Shown: piece by piece, positions 6,141 to 14,503 of the stretch
How the letters are laid out: each line of letters starts with the position of its first letter
Position numbering within the stretch: position 1 is the stretch's first letter
NCBI RefSeq assembly: GCF_020216885.1
Contig: NZ_JAIWON010000108.1
Span: forward strand, 1 to 18,268
DNA: 18,268 nucleotides
Direction of reading: 5' to 3'
Source: Zymomonas sp.
Lineage (GTDB): Bacteria > Pseudomonadota > Alphaproteobacteria > Sphingomonadales > Sphingomonadaceae
Made by a program: the position numbers and the translations under genes
Notes under the pieces: generated by a model
The model's input: only the letters and a program-made list of their open reading frames with translations
Told to the model about the DNA's origin: nothing
The model's database searches: none

Positions 6141-7055
6141 TTGTTTAGTAGCGTATCTGCCGTCTTGTTTATCCTTCTTTGTGCTTTGGTTCCTGCGGCT
6201 ACCATTATTTTTTGCCAATTCAAAAATAGCCAACTCAAACGCCGCAGTCCTATTTCGGAACCGCTTCTTCCCCTTCCGGGCGAAACGCTGCAAAAAAATC
6301 TGAATTTTGAAAATAATAAATTGATAGCGGTCTTCTCTTTCTCTGCGCTTATTCCTTCAATCATTCTTATTTGCTTGATGGGACAGTGGATCAACCCAGC
6401 CCTTATGCAATTCCATTGGATTGATCTTTTATGGCTTCTGATATGCGGAGCCTCAATAACCGCCTCTGTCTATGCAACGAAAAGAATTATGGCGCGCCGA
6501 AAAGCCTTTTCCGCTGGTCTGATAGGAGAAATGGCTACGGCTGAATATTTCACCCCTTTGGTCAGAGAGGGATGGTATATTTTTCACGATCTATCTTTTC
6601 CTCGCGGAAATATCGACCATGTGCTTGTTGGGCCCACAGGCATTTTTGCGATTGAAACAAAATATCGTTCAAAATATGCCGATATTAAGGGTGGTCAAGG
6701 CGCTCTGGCAGAATATGACGGCAACAGCATCCTTTTTAGTGGCCGCCGCCAAGAAGATCTTCCCTTACAACAGGCAAAAGCTGTCAGTGGCGAATTATCA
6801 AAGTATTTACGGGGAAAATTGGGCTATACCGTTCCAGTCAGGCCGGTTGTTTCTTTACCGGGATGGAGAATAGAAAACTATTTGCCAGATGAAGAATCCG
6901 AAGTCATTGTCCTCAATCCCAAAAATTTCCGTCGTCTAAAAAATTTTCAGGTCATCATTAACGCTCCCGAAGCGATAAAAGTAACCAGTGCTTTGGAAGA
7001 AATGGCTAAAAAATCTCCTAAAAAACCCTTCTATAAGTCTATTATCAAAAGATAA
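6141..7055 (+). CDS. Membrane-anchored NERD-domain (nuclease-related) protein
   Basis: The frame runs from a TTG at 6126 that directly abuts an in-frame TGA. No ATG or GTG is available, and the second TTG at 6141 has GAGG (6132-6135) 5 nt upstream, so I prefer 6141 (304 aa). Numbering from 6126, hydrophobic segments lie at about 5-30, 66-86 and 97-117, so the N-terminal third is in the membrane. The NERD domain follows from about 128: FSAGLIGEMATAEYF with E135, GWYIFHDLSFPRGNIDHVLVGPTGIFAIETKYRS with D164, E177 and K179. D-x12-E-x-K is the PD-(D/E)xK-like core known for this family, which is thought to act on DNA, but few members are characterised. The C-terminal part has VPVRPVVSLPGWRIE and VIVLNPKNFRRLKNF, usual in NERD proteins. 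A hydrolase gene follows 35 bp later on the same strand. Confidence 0.85.
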   Translation: MFSSVSAVLFILLCALVPAATIIFCQFKNSQLKRRSPISEPLLPLPGETLQKNLNFENNKLIAVFSFSALIPSIILICLMGQWINPALMQFHWIDLLWLLICGASITASVYATKRIMARRKAFSAGLIGEMATAEYFTPLVREGWYIFHDLSFPRGNIDHVLVGPTGIFAIETKYRSKYADIKGGQGALAEYDGNSILFSGRRQEDLPLQQAKAVSGELSKYLRGKLGYTVPVRPVVSLPGWRIENYLPDEESEVIVLNPKNFRRLKNFQVIINAPEAIKVTSALEEMAKKSPKKPFYKSIIKR

Positions 7056-7090
7056 TAGGGCATCTGAACAGATTAAAGGCAGGTCGTCTC

Positions 7091-8137
7091 ATGACATTTT
7101 CGGAAAGACTGGAAAATCTGGCAAAAAAGGCCTTTCAGTCTGTCGGTTCCTTTGTCTCGGAAGGTAAAATCTCGGGGGCGGCATTAGGTGTTATCACGGC
7201 TGACGGTCGGAAAGGATGTTACCTTGACGGATTTGCCCAGATTATACCGCAAAAAGAAAAACTGACGCGACAACATTATTTCGATCTTGCTTCTTTAACC
7301 AAGGTAATGGCGACAACACCGGCTATTTTAAAACTGGTCGATGATGGAATCATTGATCTCGACCAACCTTTAACCAAAGCTATTCCTGACCTAAGACAAT
7401 ATGAAGTGGGTTCCGCCTATGAACGGACACTGACTTTTAGAGATTGCCTTACCCATAATACGCTTCTTCCCGCCGTAGAGCCTATTTATACCTATGGCAG
7501 CGATCCCAATCGGCTTCGGCATTTCATTTTGCAACGTAAATGGGAAAAAACTGCCACGCCCGTTTACTCTGATATCAATTTTATGTTGCTTGGTATTGCC
7601 TTGGAACGGCTACATCATGCTCCATTGATCACTTTACCGCTACCAAGGGGGCTTACCTACACCCCACCGGCGTCTCTCGCGGTTGCGACCGAAAATTGCG
7701 TTTTCCGCCATCGTGTTCTTAAGGGCGAAGTGCATGATGAAAATGCTTGGGCATTGGGGGGGGCTGCCGGTCACGCCGGTTTATTTGGCACGGTCGATGC
7801 GGTTCTTGACTTTGCCCAATCGCTTTTGAATGGCCAAGGGATATCTCCCAAATCTTTAGACTCGATCCGTCGCATTTCAACCAATCCCAAAAGAAGTCTT
7901 GGCTGGGAATGTAAATTTGATAACTGGGCAGGTGGTCAGGCTTGCTCCGATCAGACCATTGGACATACCGGCTTTACTGGAACCGGATTATGGATAGATT
8001 TCGACCGTTCTTTGGCATGGACATTATTAACTAATCGCGTTCACCCCACCCGTTTTTCAGGGGTGCCTATGCAAGATATCCGGCGGAAAACTGGAAATGC
8101 CATTATCGCAGAATGGGACAACGTTCTTTCTTCATAA
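7091..8137 (+). CDS. Serine beta-lactamase-fold hydrolase (class C / esterase-like)
   Basis: The protein has the three motifs of the penicillin-binding-protein / class C beta-lactamase / EstB-like superfamily: S68-L-T-K71 in DLASLTKVMATT, Y159-S-D in TPVYSDINFMLLG (Tyr as general base) and H292-T-G in IGHTGFTGTG. The family includes esterases, peptidases and beta-lactamases, and substrate cannot be assigned from the motifs. There is no signal peptide, so it should be cytoplasmic, which argues against a role in antibiotic resistance or cell-wall cross-linking. Length (348 aa) is normal. The ATG has an AGG-containing site 7 nt upstream. It is 35 bp behind the NERD gene, so cotranscription is likely, and its TAA directly abuts the stop codon of the opposing helicase gene. 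Confidence 0.85.
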   Translation: MTFSERLENLAKKAFQSVGSFVSEGKISGAALGVITADGRKGCYLDGFAQIIPQKEKLTRQHYFDLASLTKVMATTPAILKLVDDGIIDLDQPLTKAIPDLRQYEVGSAYERTLTFRDCLTHNTLLPAVEPIYTYGSDPNRLRHFILQRKWEKTATPVYSDINFMLLGIALERLHHAPLITLPLPRGLTYTPPASLAVATENCVFRHRVLKGEVHDENAWALGGAAGHAGLFGTVDAVLDFAQSLLNGQGISPKSLDSIRRISTNPKRSLGWECKFDNWAGGQACSDQTIGHTGFTGTGLWIDFDRSLAWTLLTNRVHPTRFSGVPMQDIRRKTGNAIIAEWDNVLSS

Positions 8138-10858
8138 CTATTCCAAGCGGCATTTTTCTGTAATCATCGCAGTTACTTCATCAAGGGGCAAACGATGAAT
8201 AGGAACCCCTTCGGGAAAAGCATTTAAAAGCCGAGAGGGCACTGCCGATGACAATAACACGAATGCCCCCTTGTCATGTTGACTACGGATTAGGCGACCA
8301 AAACCCTGCGCCAGTTTGGCACGAATAATCTGGTCATCATAGGCTCTCCCGCCCCATACTCGCCGCCTTGCTGCATGAGCAACTGTTGGACGTGGCCAAG
8401 GTAACCCTTCCATAATCACAAGTCGTAAAGATTCTCCGGGGACATCAATGCCATCTCTCAAGGCATCCGTCCCCAAAAGAGAGGCATGAAGATCATCCCG
8501 AAAAATATCAACCAAAGTGCCGGTATCCATCGGATCGACATGCTGGGCATAAAGGGGCAAACCTTGTCTCGCGAGATGGTCGACAATCATCGCATAGACG
8601 CGCTTCAAGCGATGAATCGACGAAAACAAGCCTAATGCGCCGCCTTTTGCGGCTTCCAGCAACCGCACATAGCCATTACTTAAAGACGCAAGGTTATTTT
8701 TTTGAATATCGGTCACGATAAATATTTCAGCCGCATCACGATAATGAAATGGGCTTTTTGCCTCAAAATGTAACAGCGGAATATCCAAATGTTTGGCACC
8801 ACTTCGCTGCTCGGCCATATCCCATAAAAGACTATCCTCAGCCTTCTCAGCTTCCAGATCAGAGGGTGATACGCGCCCCACGCCCAAAGTCGCTGAAGTA
8901 ATCAATAACCCATGCGCAGATTTAAACACATCTTCGGCAAGGGGATGGGTCGGGTCAATCCAATGACGATGGATCCCGATGTCATATTCTCGGCCGTCAA
9001 TTCGATCGATTGCCAGCCAGTCGATAAAATTCGCCTCTGCTGATCCTGTCAGCCGCTCAATCAAATTCAACCAGCTTGATAGTATCATTTCGCGCCGCTC
9101 TAAAGCGTTCATCAGGCCTTCTATTTTCCCACGCACAGCATTGTTGAGCCAATCAGGCGATTCTGCCAATAATTGTTCAAGGCGCTTCCCAATCAAAAGC
9201 AAGGGTTCACGAAGGGCATGAAGCGCAGTCTGGCTTTCTTTCGCACCATCGGCAACAGCTTGATCGACATCCATAATTTCGATTTCAAGGCTATAGCCCT
9301 GCTCTGATTTTTCAGCCTGCGATTTCACCATATGATGAATAGCCAGAAACAGCCTTTCAATGCCATTTTGCGGCTTATCTTCCGATAAATTCTTTAACCA
9401 GCTATCAGAAGGCAGGAAACGGGCGGCCTCCTTCAACGCTTCGACAGCCTCCGCAATTTTTTCATCATATCCAGCTATTTCAGATAGACCTTTTCGCCGT
9501 CGGCGGCTGCCCGATCCCGTCAACCAGCGCCTTAATTCGCAAGCGTCTCTGGCGGTAAAGGCCACAGCAAAGGTTGAATCTGCTGATTCAAATACATGAT
9601 GCCCTTCGTCAAAAATCAAGCGATTAAGATGGCTATCTTCGCTTTTATCCCCTGTTGCCAACAACATCACCAAAGCATGATTAGCAATAACAATATGGGC
9701 ATTTTTGGTGGCACGAATAGCGCGTTCAATAAAACAGCGCCGAAAATGGGGACAGGCCGAATAAATACATTCGCCGCGCCTATCTGTCAGAGACAAAGCC
9801 CCATTTCGCCGAAACAGACTTATTAACCATCCGGGAAGATCGCCTCCAATCATATCCCCATCACGGCTATAGGCTGCCCATCGGGCAACTAATTGAACCA
9901 GAATATTGGTGCGATAACGATAATTGCCCTGCAAGGCTTCTTCAAGATTGAGCAAGCAGAGATAATTCTCGCGCCCTTTTCTGATAGCGACCTTCTCGCG
10001 ATATTGCTGAAAATCAGGAAAAATCCGTTCTGCTTCCCGCCCTAACTGGCGTTGTAAAGCCTTGGTATAGGTCGAAATCCATACTGTGCCTTCGGCTTTT
10101 TCTGCCCATTCCGCCGCTGGAGCCAAATAGCCCAATGTCTTCCCGATGCCAGTTCCAGCCTGTGCTAAAAGTAGCTGCGGTTCATCCTCTTTTTCTCTGG
10201 GGCTAAATATCTGACTAACATGACGCGCATAACGGCGCTGTTCGGGTCTGGATTCGGCCTGTTCACCCAAAGTTTTTCCCAAACTTTTATCCGCCTCTTC
10301 TGGTGACAAAACAACCGGACGGATAGGCGATCTTGGTGGCGTATCTTCCCATTCAGGCAAACGGGAAAACAACCATGCCTCTGGATGGAGCGGTTTTTCC
10401 AAATAAGCCTCAATAAAAGGGCTCCAACTCCATTGCCGCCGCGCCAAAGCGGCTGCACTATCCCATGCGCCACCCCGTTCCGGCCATTTCGGGTCGGAAA
10501 GCGTTTTCAAAAGCTGGTCAGTAATTTGATGAAGGATACGGGCAGCCGAAACATCATCTTCCGGTACATCCATGCCTAAATACCGCGCCAATCCTAACGC
10601 GGTTGGTACCGCAAAACGCGCTGGATGCACAAAAGCAAATAATTCCAGAAGATCAAGCCCGCTTGCCTCTTCGATTTTTAGTCGGCTGGCGACCATAGGC
10701 GCATTCAGCAGAATAAGAGGCGTTTTTTGTAACAGATTGACAGCCGTCTGACGATCAAGCGACTGGATATTCCCATTGGGGAAAGCCCTCCATATCCCAG
10801 CATGGGTGACATATAATGCCGGAGGTATTTGATCTTCTGAAAAAAGGCTATCTGTCAC
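8138..10858 (-). CDS. DinG/Rad3-family ATP-dependent DNA helicase (Fe-S, XPD-like)
   Basis: This 906-residue superfamily 2 helicase probably unwinds DNA 5'-3' in repair or R-loop/G4 removal, as known for DinG and XPD relatives. Residues 1 to about 200 form an N-terminal region seen in alphaproteobacterial members (LDLLELFAFVHPARFAVPTALGLARYLGM), possibly a remnant of an exonuclease-type domain. Walker A is AQAGTGIGKT at 232-241. Four cysteines C301 (RENYLC), C364, C369 and C375 (GECIYSACPHFRRC) are placed like the Fe-S cluster ligands of XPD/DinG. Walker B is DEGH at 417-420, and motif VI is QGFGRLIRS near the C-terminus. The start is GTG with AGGA about 8-9 nt upstream. Its stop codon (complement 8138-8140) abuts the converging hydrolase with no spacer. 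No SOS box was recognised upstream. Confidence 0.9.
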   Translation of the reverse strand: MTDSLFSEDQIPPALYVTHAGIWRAFPNGNIQSLDRQTAVNLLQKTPLILLNAPMVASRLKIEEASGLDLLELFAFVHPARFAVPTALGLARYLGMDVPEDDVSAARILHQITDQLLKTLSDPKWPERGGAWDSAAALARRQWSWSPFIEAYLEKPLHPEAWLFSRLPEWEDTPPRSPIRPVVLSPEEADKSLGKTLGEQAESRPEQRRYARHVSQIFSPREKEDEPQLLLAQAGTGIGKTLGYLAPAAEWAEKAEGTVWISTYTKALQRQLGREAERIFPDFQQYREKVAIRKGRENYLCLLNLEEALQGNYRYRTNILVQLVARWAAYSRDGDMIGGDLPGWLISLFRRNGALSLTDRRGECIYSACPHFRRCFIERAIRATKNAHIVIANHALVMLLATGDKSEDSHLNRLIFDEGHHVFESADSTFAVAFTARDACELRRWLTGSGSRRRRKGLSEIAGYDEKIAEAVEALKEAARFLPSDSWLKNLSEDKPQNGIERLFLAIHHMVKSQAEKSEQGYSLEIEIMDVDQAVADGAKESQTALHALREPLLLIGKRLEQLLAESPDWLNNAVRGKIEGLMNALERREMILSSWLNLIERLTGSAEANFIDWLAIDRIDGREYDIGIHRHWIDPTHPLAEDVFKSAHGLLITSATLGVGRVSPSDLEAEKAEDSLLWDMAEQRSGAKHLDIPLLHFEAKSPFHYRDAAEIFIVTDIQKNNLASLSNGYVRLLEAAKGGALGLFSSIHRLKRVYAMIVDHLARQGLPLYAQHVDPMDTGTLVDIFRDDLHASLLGTDALRDGIDVPGESLRLVIMEGLPWPRPTVAHAARRRVWGGRAYDDQIIRAKLAQGFGRLIRSQHDKGAFVLLSSAVPSRLLNAFPEGVPIHRLPLDEVTAMITEKCRLE

Positions 10859-11073
10859 GCATTATTCCTATCTTGAGAAGATGACTTTATTCCACCTGAC
10901 AAAGAAGAGCCTGTCCCAAGGCTTGATTAACCTCTAGACGACCGATATTGAAATCTGCCCGATCAGGCATAAACAGGATAAATTCCTGACCAAGATAGGT
11001 TTATCAACTGAAAAAGCTATTCCGATAGAGTAAGATAACGCAAATTATGGCTCCGCTGTGGATTTCTTCAGTT

Positions 11074-11148
11074 GGGATAACGGGGTAAAACACCTATCCC
11101 CGATAACCGGCATTCAGTCAAAAGGGATACTTTGATTTTTGATATCCC
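11074..11148. repeat. Four alternating GGGATA/TATCCC half-sites upstream of lysK
   Basis: GGGATA occurs at 11074-11079 and 11124-11129, and its complement TATCCC at 11095-11100 and 11143-11148, making two nested dyads within 75 bp. The second dyad extends to 7 bp (AGGGATA/TATCCCT, 11123-11129 and 11143-11149) and falls in the spacer of the candidate lysK promoter. This fits two operator sites for a dimeric regulator, or mutually exclusive RNA hairpins if transcription starts further upstream. Confidence 0.5.
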
Positions 11149-11156
11149 TGTATATA
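11128..11156 (+). promoter_or_regulatory. Candidate lysK promoter
   Basis: A good -10 TATATA (11151-11156) lies 17 bp after a weak -35 TACTTT (11128-11133). It would give a leader of roughly 50-70 nt before the lysK start. The poor -35 together with the overlapping GGGATA dyad would fit an activated or repressed promoter. Confidence 0.35.
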
Positions 11157-11229
11157 GAAATGCACCGGATAGTTTTTATTCAGGATCGGCCTTCTTGTCC
11201 GGTCTTCTTTTATGACACAACAGGATCAT

Positions 11230-12807
11230 ATGACACAGGAAAACGCGCTTCGCATTGCAGCCCAAAAATCCAAAGCATGGCCTTTTGAAGAGGCACGAAA
11301 ATTGCTGAAACGCTATGCTAAGGCGGCTCCTGAAAAAGGATATATCCTTTTTGAAACCGGTTATGGGCCTTCAGGTCTGCCCCATATCGGCACTTTTAAC
11401 GAAGTTCTCAGAACGACGATGGTGCGCCGCGCCTATGAAATTCTGTCAGACACACCGACTCGTTTGATCGCTTTCTCGGATGATATGGATGGCTTGCGGA
11501 AAATTCCTGACAATGTGCCCAATCATGAAATGCTGGCTAAACATCTGGGTAAGCCTTTATCCCGTATTCCCGATCCTTTTGGCAAATATGAAAGTTTCGC
11601 GCATCACAATAATGCGATGCTGCGCGAATTCCTTGACCGTTTCGGCTTTGAATATGATTTTTATTCGGCCAGCGAACAATATAATTCTGGCCGTTTCAAT
11701 GAAACGCTAAAAGATATCCTTCGTAACTATCAAAAAATCATGAATATCATGCTGCCAACGCTTCGCGAAGAAAGACGGGCAACCTATTCTCCGATCCTTC
11801 CGATCAGCGAAAAAAGCGGCATTGTTTTGCAGGTTCCTGTCGAAGTCGTCGATGCCGAAGTCGGTATTATCCGCTTCGAAGATGAAGGTGAAACCGTTGA
11901 ACAGTCTATTCTTGACGGCAAAGCCAAACTGCAATGGAAGGTCGATTGGGCAATGCGCTGGAAAGCGCTTGGCGTTGACTATGAAATGGCCGGAAAAGAT
12001 TTGATTGATTCCGTTACCCAATCATCAAAAATTACCCGTGTTCTCGGTGGTCGCCGACTCATTGGAAAAAACTATGAAATGTTTCTGGATGAAAATGGCG
12101 AAAAGATTTCCAAATCCAAGGGAAATGGCATTGGATTGGAGGAATGGTTCCGCTACGGCCCCGAAGAAAGTCTGGCTTTCTTTGCCTATCGTGAACCTAA
12201 AAAAGCGAAATCTTTACATCTAGGCGTTATCCCTCGGGCTATTGATGAATATTGGCAATTCAGAAAAAATTGGCATGATCAGGATGCTGATAAAAAGCTG
12301 GGTAATCCGGTTCATCATATTCACAATGGCGCTGTCCCGACGACAGAAATGCCGGTGCCTTTCAGTCTGCTTCTGAATTTGGTTGGCGTTTTGGGTGATG
12401 GCGCAGACAAAACTATGGTCTGGGGCTATCTCAATCAGTTATTACCGGAAGCCACCGCCGAACAATATCCCGATCTCGATCGCCTGATCGGTTTTGCCTT
12501 GGCCTATCACAAAGATCATATTGCTCCGACCCTGAAACGTCGCGCTCCGACAGGACAGGAAAAAGAGGCTTTGAAAGATTTGGATAACCGCCTTTCAAAA
12601 TTGGCAGCAGACAGCTCTGCCGAGGCTTTACAAACCGAAGTCTATGAAGTCGGAAAAAGCTATTATGAGAATCAGTTGAGAGATTGGTTCGGTGTTCTCT
12701 ATGAAACGCTGCTTGGTTCCAGCCAAGGTCCTCGCATGGGCAGCTTCATCAAGCTCTATGGCTTGGATAATACCAGAAAACTGATTGCTGAAGCTTTGGC
12801 AAAATAA
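11230..12807 (+). CDS. lysK: Lysyl-tRNA synthetase, class I
   Basis: This is the class I, archaeal-type LysRS used by many alphaproteobacteria in place of the class II LysS, charging tRNA-Lys in the cytoplasm. Signatures (numbered from the ATG at 11212) are FETGYGPSGLPHIGTFNEVLRT with the HIGH-like HIGT at 58-61, AFSDDMDGLRKIPDN, the KMSKS-like KISKSKGNG at 298-306, and the C-terminal helical anticodon-binding region. The long frame begins with an ATG at 11212 (531 aa) that has no Shine-Dalgarno. The second ATG at 11230 has AGGA at 11222-11225, so I take 11230 (525 aa) as the likelier start. It is a single-gene unit closed by a strong 16-bp hairpin. Confidence 0.95.
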   Translation: MTQENALRIAAQKSKAWPFEEARKLLKRYAKAAPEKGYILFETGYGPSGLPHIGTFNEVLRTTMVRRAYEILSDTPTRLIAFSDDMDGLRKIPDNVPNHEMLAKHLGKPLSRIPDPFGKYESFAHHNNAMLREFLDRFGFEYDFYSASEQYNSGRFNETLKDILRNYQKIMNIMLPTLREERRATYSPILPISEKSGIVLQVPVEVVDAEVGIIRFEDEGETVEQSILDGKAKLQWKVDWAMRWKALGVDYEMAGKDLIDSVTQSSKITRVLGGRRLIGKNYEMFLDENGEKISKSKGNGIGLEEWFRYGPEESLAFFAYREPKKAKSLHLGVIPRAIDEYWQFRKNWHDQDADKKLGNPVHHIHNGAVPTTEMPVPFSLLLNLVGVLGDGADKTMVWGYLNQLLPEATAEQYPDLDRLIGFALAYHKDHIAPTLKRRAPTGQEKEALKDLDNRLSKLAADSSAEALQTEVYEVGKSYYENQLRDWFGVLYETLLGSSQGPRMGSFIKLYGLDNTRKLIAEALAK

Positions 12808-12820
12808 TTAAAACTTATTC

Positions 12821-12859
12821 TTTTCGGAGAGAAAACGGATTCAGTTTTCTCTCCGAAAA
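12821..12859 (+). terminator. 16-bp perfect hairpin after lysK
   Basis: The arm at 12821-12836 pairs perfectly with 12844-12859 (cores TTTTCGGAGAG and CTCTCCGAAAA) around a 7-nt loop, starting 13 bp after the lysK stop. No long T-run follows, but the stem is by far the strongest in this spacer, so transcription termination or 3'-end protection is likely. Confidence 0.65.
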
Positions 12860-13310
12860 TCACTTTCGATTAGTAAGATTTTTTAAAAATAATTTTAAAA
12901 TAAATATTTAATATAATTTTTTAATTTCAAACAAAAAAAATTAAGTTATTTTAAATTGATTTTAAAAGTTAAAAATTTATAATTTAAATTATACTCGCCT
13001 TTTACAAAGCCTTCTTTAAAGCGTTTTTTGCCTTTTATTTTAAGAAAAAATAATAAATTGAATAAAATTTGACTTGCGTTGTCAAAGTTGACTTCAAAAA
13101 AGTTTAATATTACATCAATAAAAATAACAATATTATTTTTAATTCAAATTCAATCTAAAATAATAATCATTAAATAAACGTCATTATTATTGATTTTAAG
13201 GCAAAAGATCATATCTTTCTTCGGTTATCTTATTTAATTCGTCTAACTATTCAACAAATAAATAAGAGATTTACTGATTCAGTTTTTACAAATTGAAGAA
13301 AGATTGTCAC
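12860..13310. other. Extremely AT-rich 450-bp spacer before galM
   Basis: This stretch is overwhelmingly A/T with many A- and T-tracts and no ORF. It contains several AT dyads, such as AAAAATAA/TTATTTTT (13120-13127, 13133-13140), and a TTGAC-rich block at 13069-13092. It is probably a bent, silencer-bound promoter region or remnant of acquired DNA. I saw no convincing DnaA-box cluster that would argue for an origin. Confidence 0.6.
13069..13092. promoter_or_regulatory. TTGAC/GTCAA/TTGAC alternating repeats, possible galM control region
   Basis: TTGAC (13069-13073), GTCAA (13081-13085) and TTGAC (13088-13092) alternate in orientation, giving the near-palindrome GTCAA-AG-TTGAC. TTGACT at 13088-13093 could be a -35 with TACATC at 13111-13116 as a poor -10 (17-bp spacer). 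The distance to galM is about 200 bp, so this is only a candidate. Confidence 0.25.
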
Positions 13311-14489
13311 ATGCGCTATTTATCAAAACAGATAATGTATTTATGCCTTGGTTTATCTGTGCCAGCAGCGGTTATCACACCGACCGCCGCCCATAGCGCT
13401 GCGTCTTCGGTCAGTTTAAGTAGTGCGCCCTTTGGCACCACTCCTGAAGGCCAACCTGTTCAGATTTATACCTTAAAAAACACTAATGGCGTAACCGTTC
13501 GTTTTATTTCTTATGGCGGTATTATCCAATCCATCGAAACACCTGACCGCGATGGTAAAGCCGGTGATATTGTTCTCGGATTTTCCGATCTCAAAGGCTA
13601 CACCATAGATTCGGCAAAAGGCGGCCTCTTTTTTGGTGCATTGATTGGTCGATATGCCAACCGGATTGCGAATGGCACCTACAGCCTCGGCGGAAAAACC
13701 TATCATGTCCCCGTGACCGCGGCTCCGAACGCCTTACATGGCGGGACAAAGGGTTTTGATAAATATGTTTGGACAGTCCGCCCCCTGCCCGCGACCGAAC
13801 ATGAGGCTGGCGCAGAATTAACTTTGGTCAGCCCCGATAACGACCAAGGTTTCCCAGGAAATTTAACGGTTCATGTCACCTATACATTGAATGACAAAAA
13901 TGAACTGCGGTTGCGTTATCAGGCTAAAACAGACAAGCCGACAGTTCTCAATCTAAGCAATCACAGCTATTTTAACTTGAGCGGCGAAGGCTCCGGTTCG
14001 ATTGAAAACCAGATTTTAAAAATTAACGCTGACAATTATACGCCGACGGATACAACCTCTATTCCTACTGGCGAGATAGCCCCTGTAGCAGGCACCGTTC
14101 TTGATTTTCGTAATCCGATGCGAATTGGCGATCATTTACGTGATAACAATGAACAGCTCCGCTATGCACGCGGATATGATCAGAATTGGGTTATTAACGG
14201 GGAATATGGAAAACAGCCTCGTCTCGCTGCCCAAATTTTCGACCCCAAAACGGGACGGACAATGGATGTGCTGACCTCTCAACCGGGGATGCAGGTTTAT
14301 ACTTCCAATTCTTTGGACGGCACTTATTACGGCAAAAGCAACAAGCAATATCGCCAAACCGATGCTATTGCTTTTGAAGCTGAGCATTTTCCGGATTCGC
14401 CTAATCACTCCAATTTCCCGACAACCGAACTCAAGCCGGGACAGGTATTTGATTATACGACCATTTTCCGCTTTGGAACGCGTCGTTAG
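13311..14489 (+). CDS. galM: Exported aldose 1-epimerase (mutarotase)
   Basis: The enzyme interconverts alpha and beta anomers of glucose or galactose. In the 392-residue protein from ATG 13311, residues 1 to about 30 form a signal peptide (MRYLSKQIMYLCLGLSVPAAVITPTAAHSA, basic start, hydrophobic core, AHSA cleavage region), so it acts in the periplasm. The mature part shows the GalM motifs: FISYGGIIQSIETPDRDGKAGDIVLGF, GRYANRIANG, NALHGGTKGFDK (His about 143), NLSNHSYFNLSG with the catalytic His at about 218, and AFEAEHFPDSPNH with the catalytic Glu at about 356. A TTG at 13293 extends the frame by six residues but would spoil the signal peptide; GAAGAAAG (13295-13302) fits as a ribosome site for 13311. 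It stands alone between AT-rich spacers. Confidence 0.93.
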   Translation: MRYLSKQIMYLCLGLSVPAAVITPTAAHSAASSVSLSSAPFGTTPEGQPVQIYTLKNTNGVTVRFISYGGIIQSIETPDRDGKAGDIVLGFSDLKGYTIDSAKGGLFFGALIGRYANRIANGTYSLGGKTYHVPVTAAPNALHGGTKGFDKYVWTVRPLPATEHEAGAELTLVSPDNDQGFPGNLTVHVTYTLNDKNELRLRYQAKTDKPTVLNLSNHSYFNLSGEGSGSIENQILKINADNYTPTDTTSIPTGEIAPVAGTVLDFRNPMRIGDHLRDNNEQLRYARGYDQNWVINGEYGKQPRLAAQIFDPKTGRTMDVLTSQPGMQVYTSNSLDGTYYGKSNKQYRQTDAIAFEAEHFPDSPNHSNFPTTELKPGQVFDYTTIFRFGTRR

Positions 14490-14503
14490 AATATCTCTTT
14501 AAT

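Larger units (their letters stand above)
10859..11211. other. Divergent intergenic region between the helicase and lysK genes
   Basis: No gene is visible in these 353 bp. The helicase-side half contains a small hairpin CAGGA/TCCTG (10974-10978, 10984-10988). The lysK-side half carries the CAACTGAA/TTCAGTTG inverted repeat (11005-11012, 11067-11074) and the GGGATA/TATCCC repeats described separately. Confidence 0.5.

Noticed and set aside
6094..6394. Overlapping ORFs on both strands at the start of the NERD gene
   Set aside because: Their translations show no coherent domain and they lie in other frames of a clearly recognisable NERD protein.
7091..8137. Antibiotic-resistance beta-lactamase
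   Set aside because: The motifs show the superfamily only, and the absence of a signal peptide argues against a periplasmic beta-lactamase.
12860..13310. Replication origin in the AT-rich spacer
   Set aside because: I found no cluster of DnaA boxes or iterons and no replication gene beside it; AT content alone is not enough.
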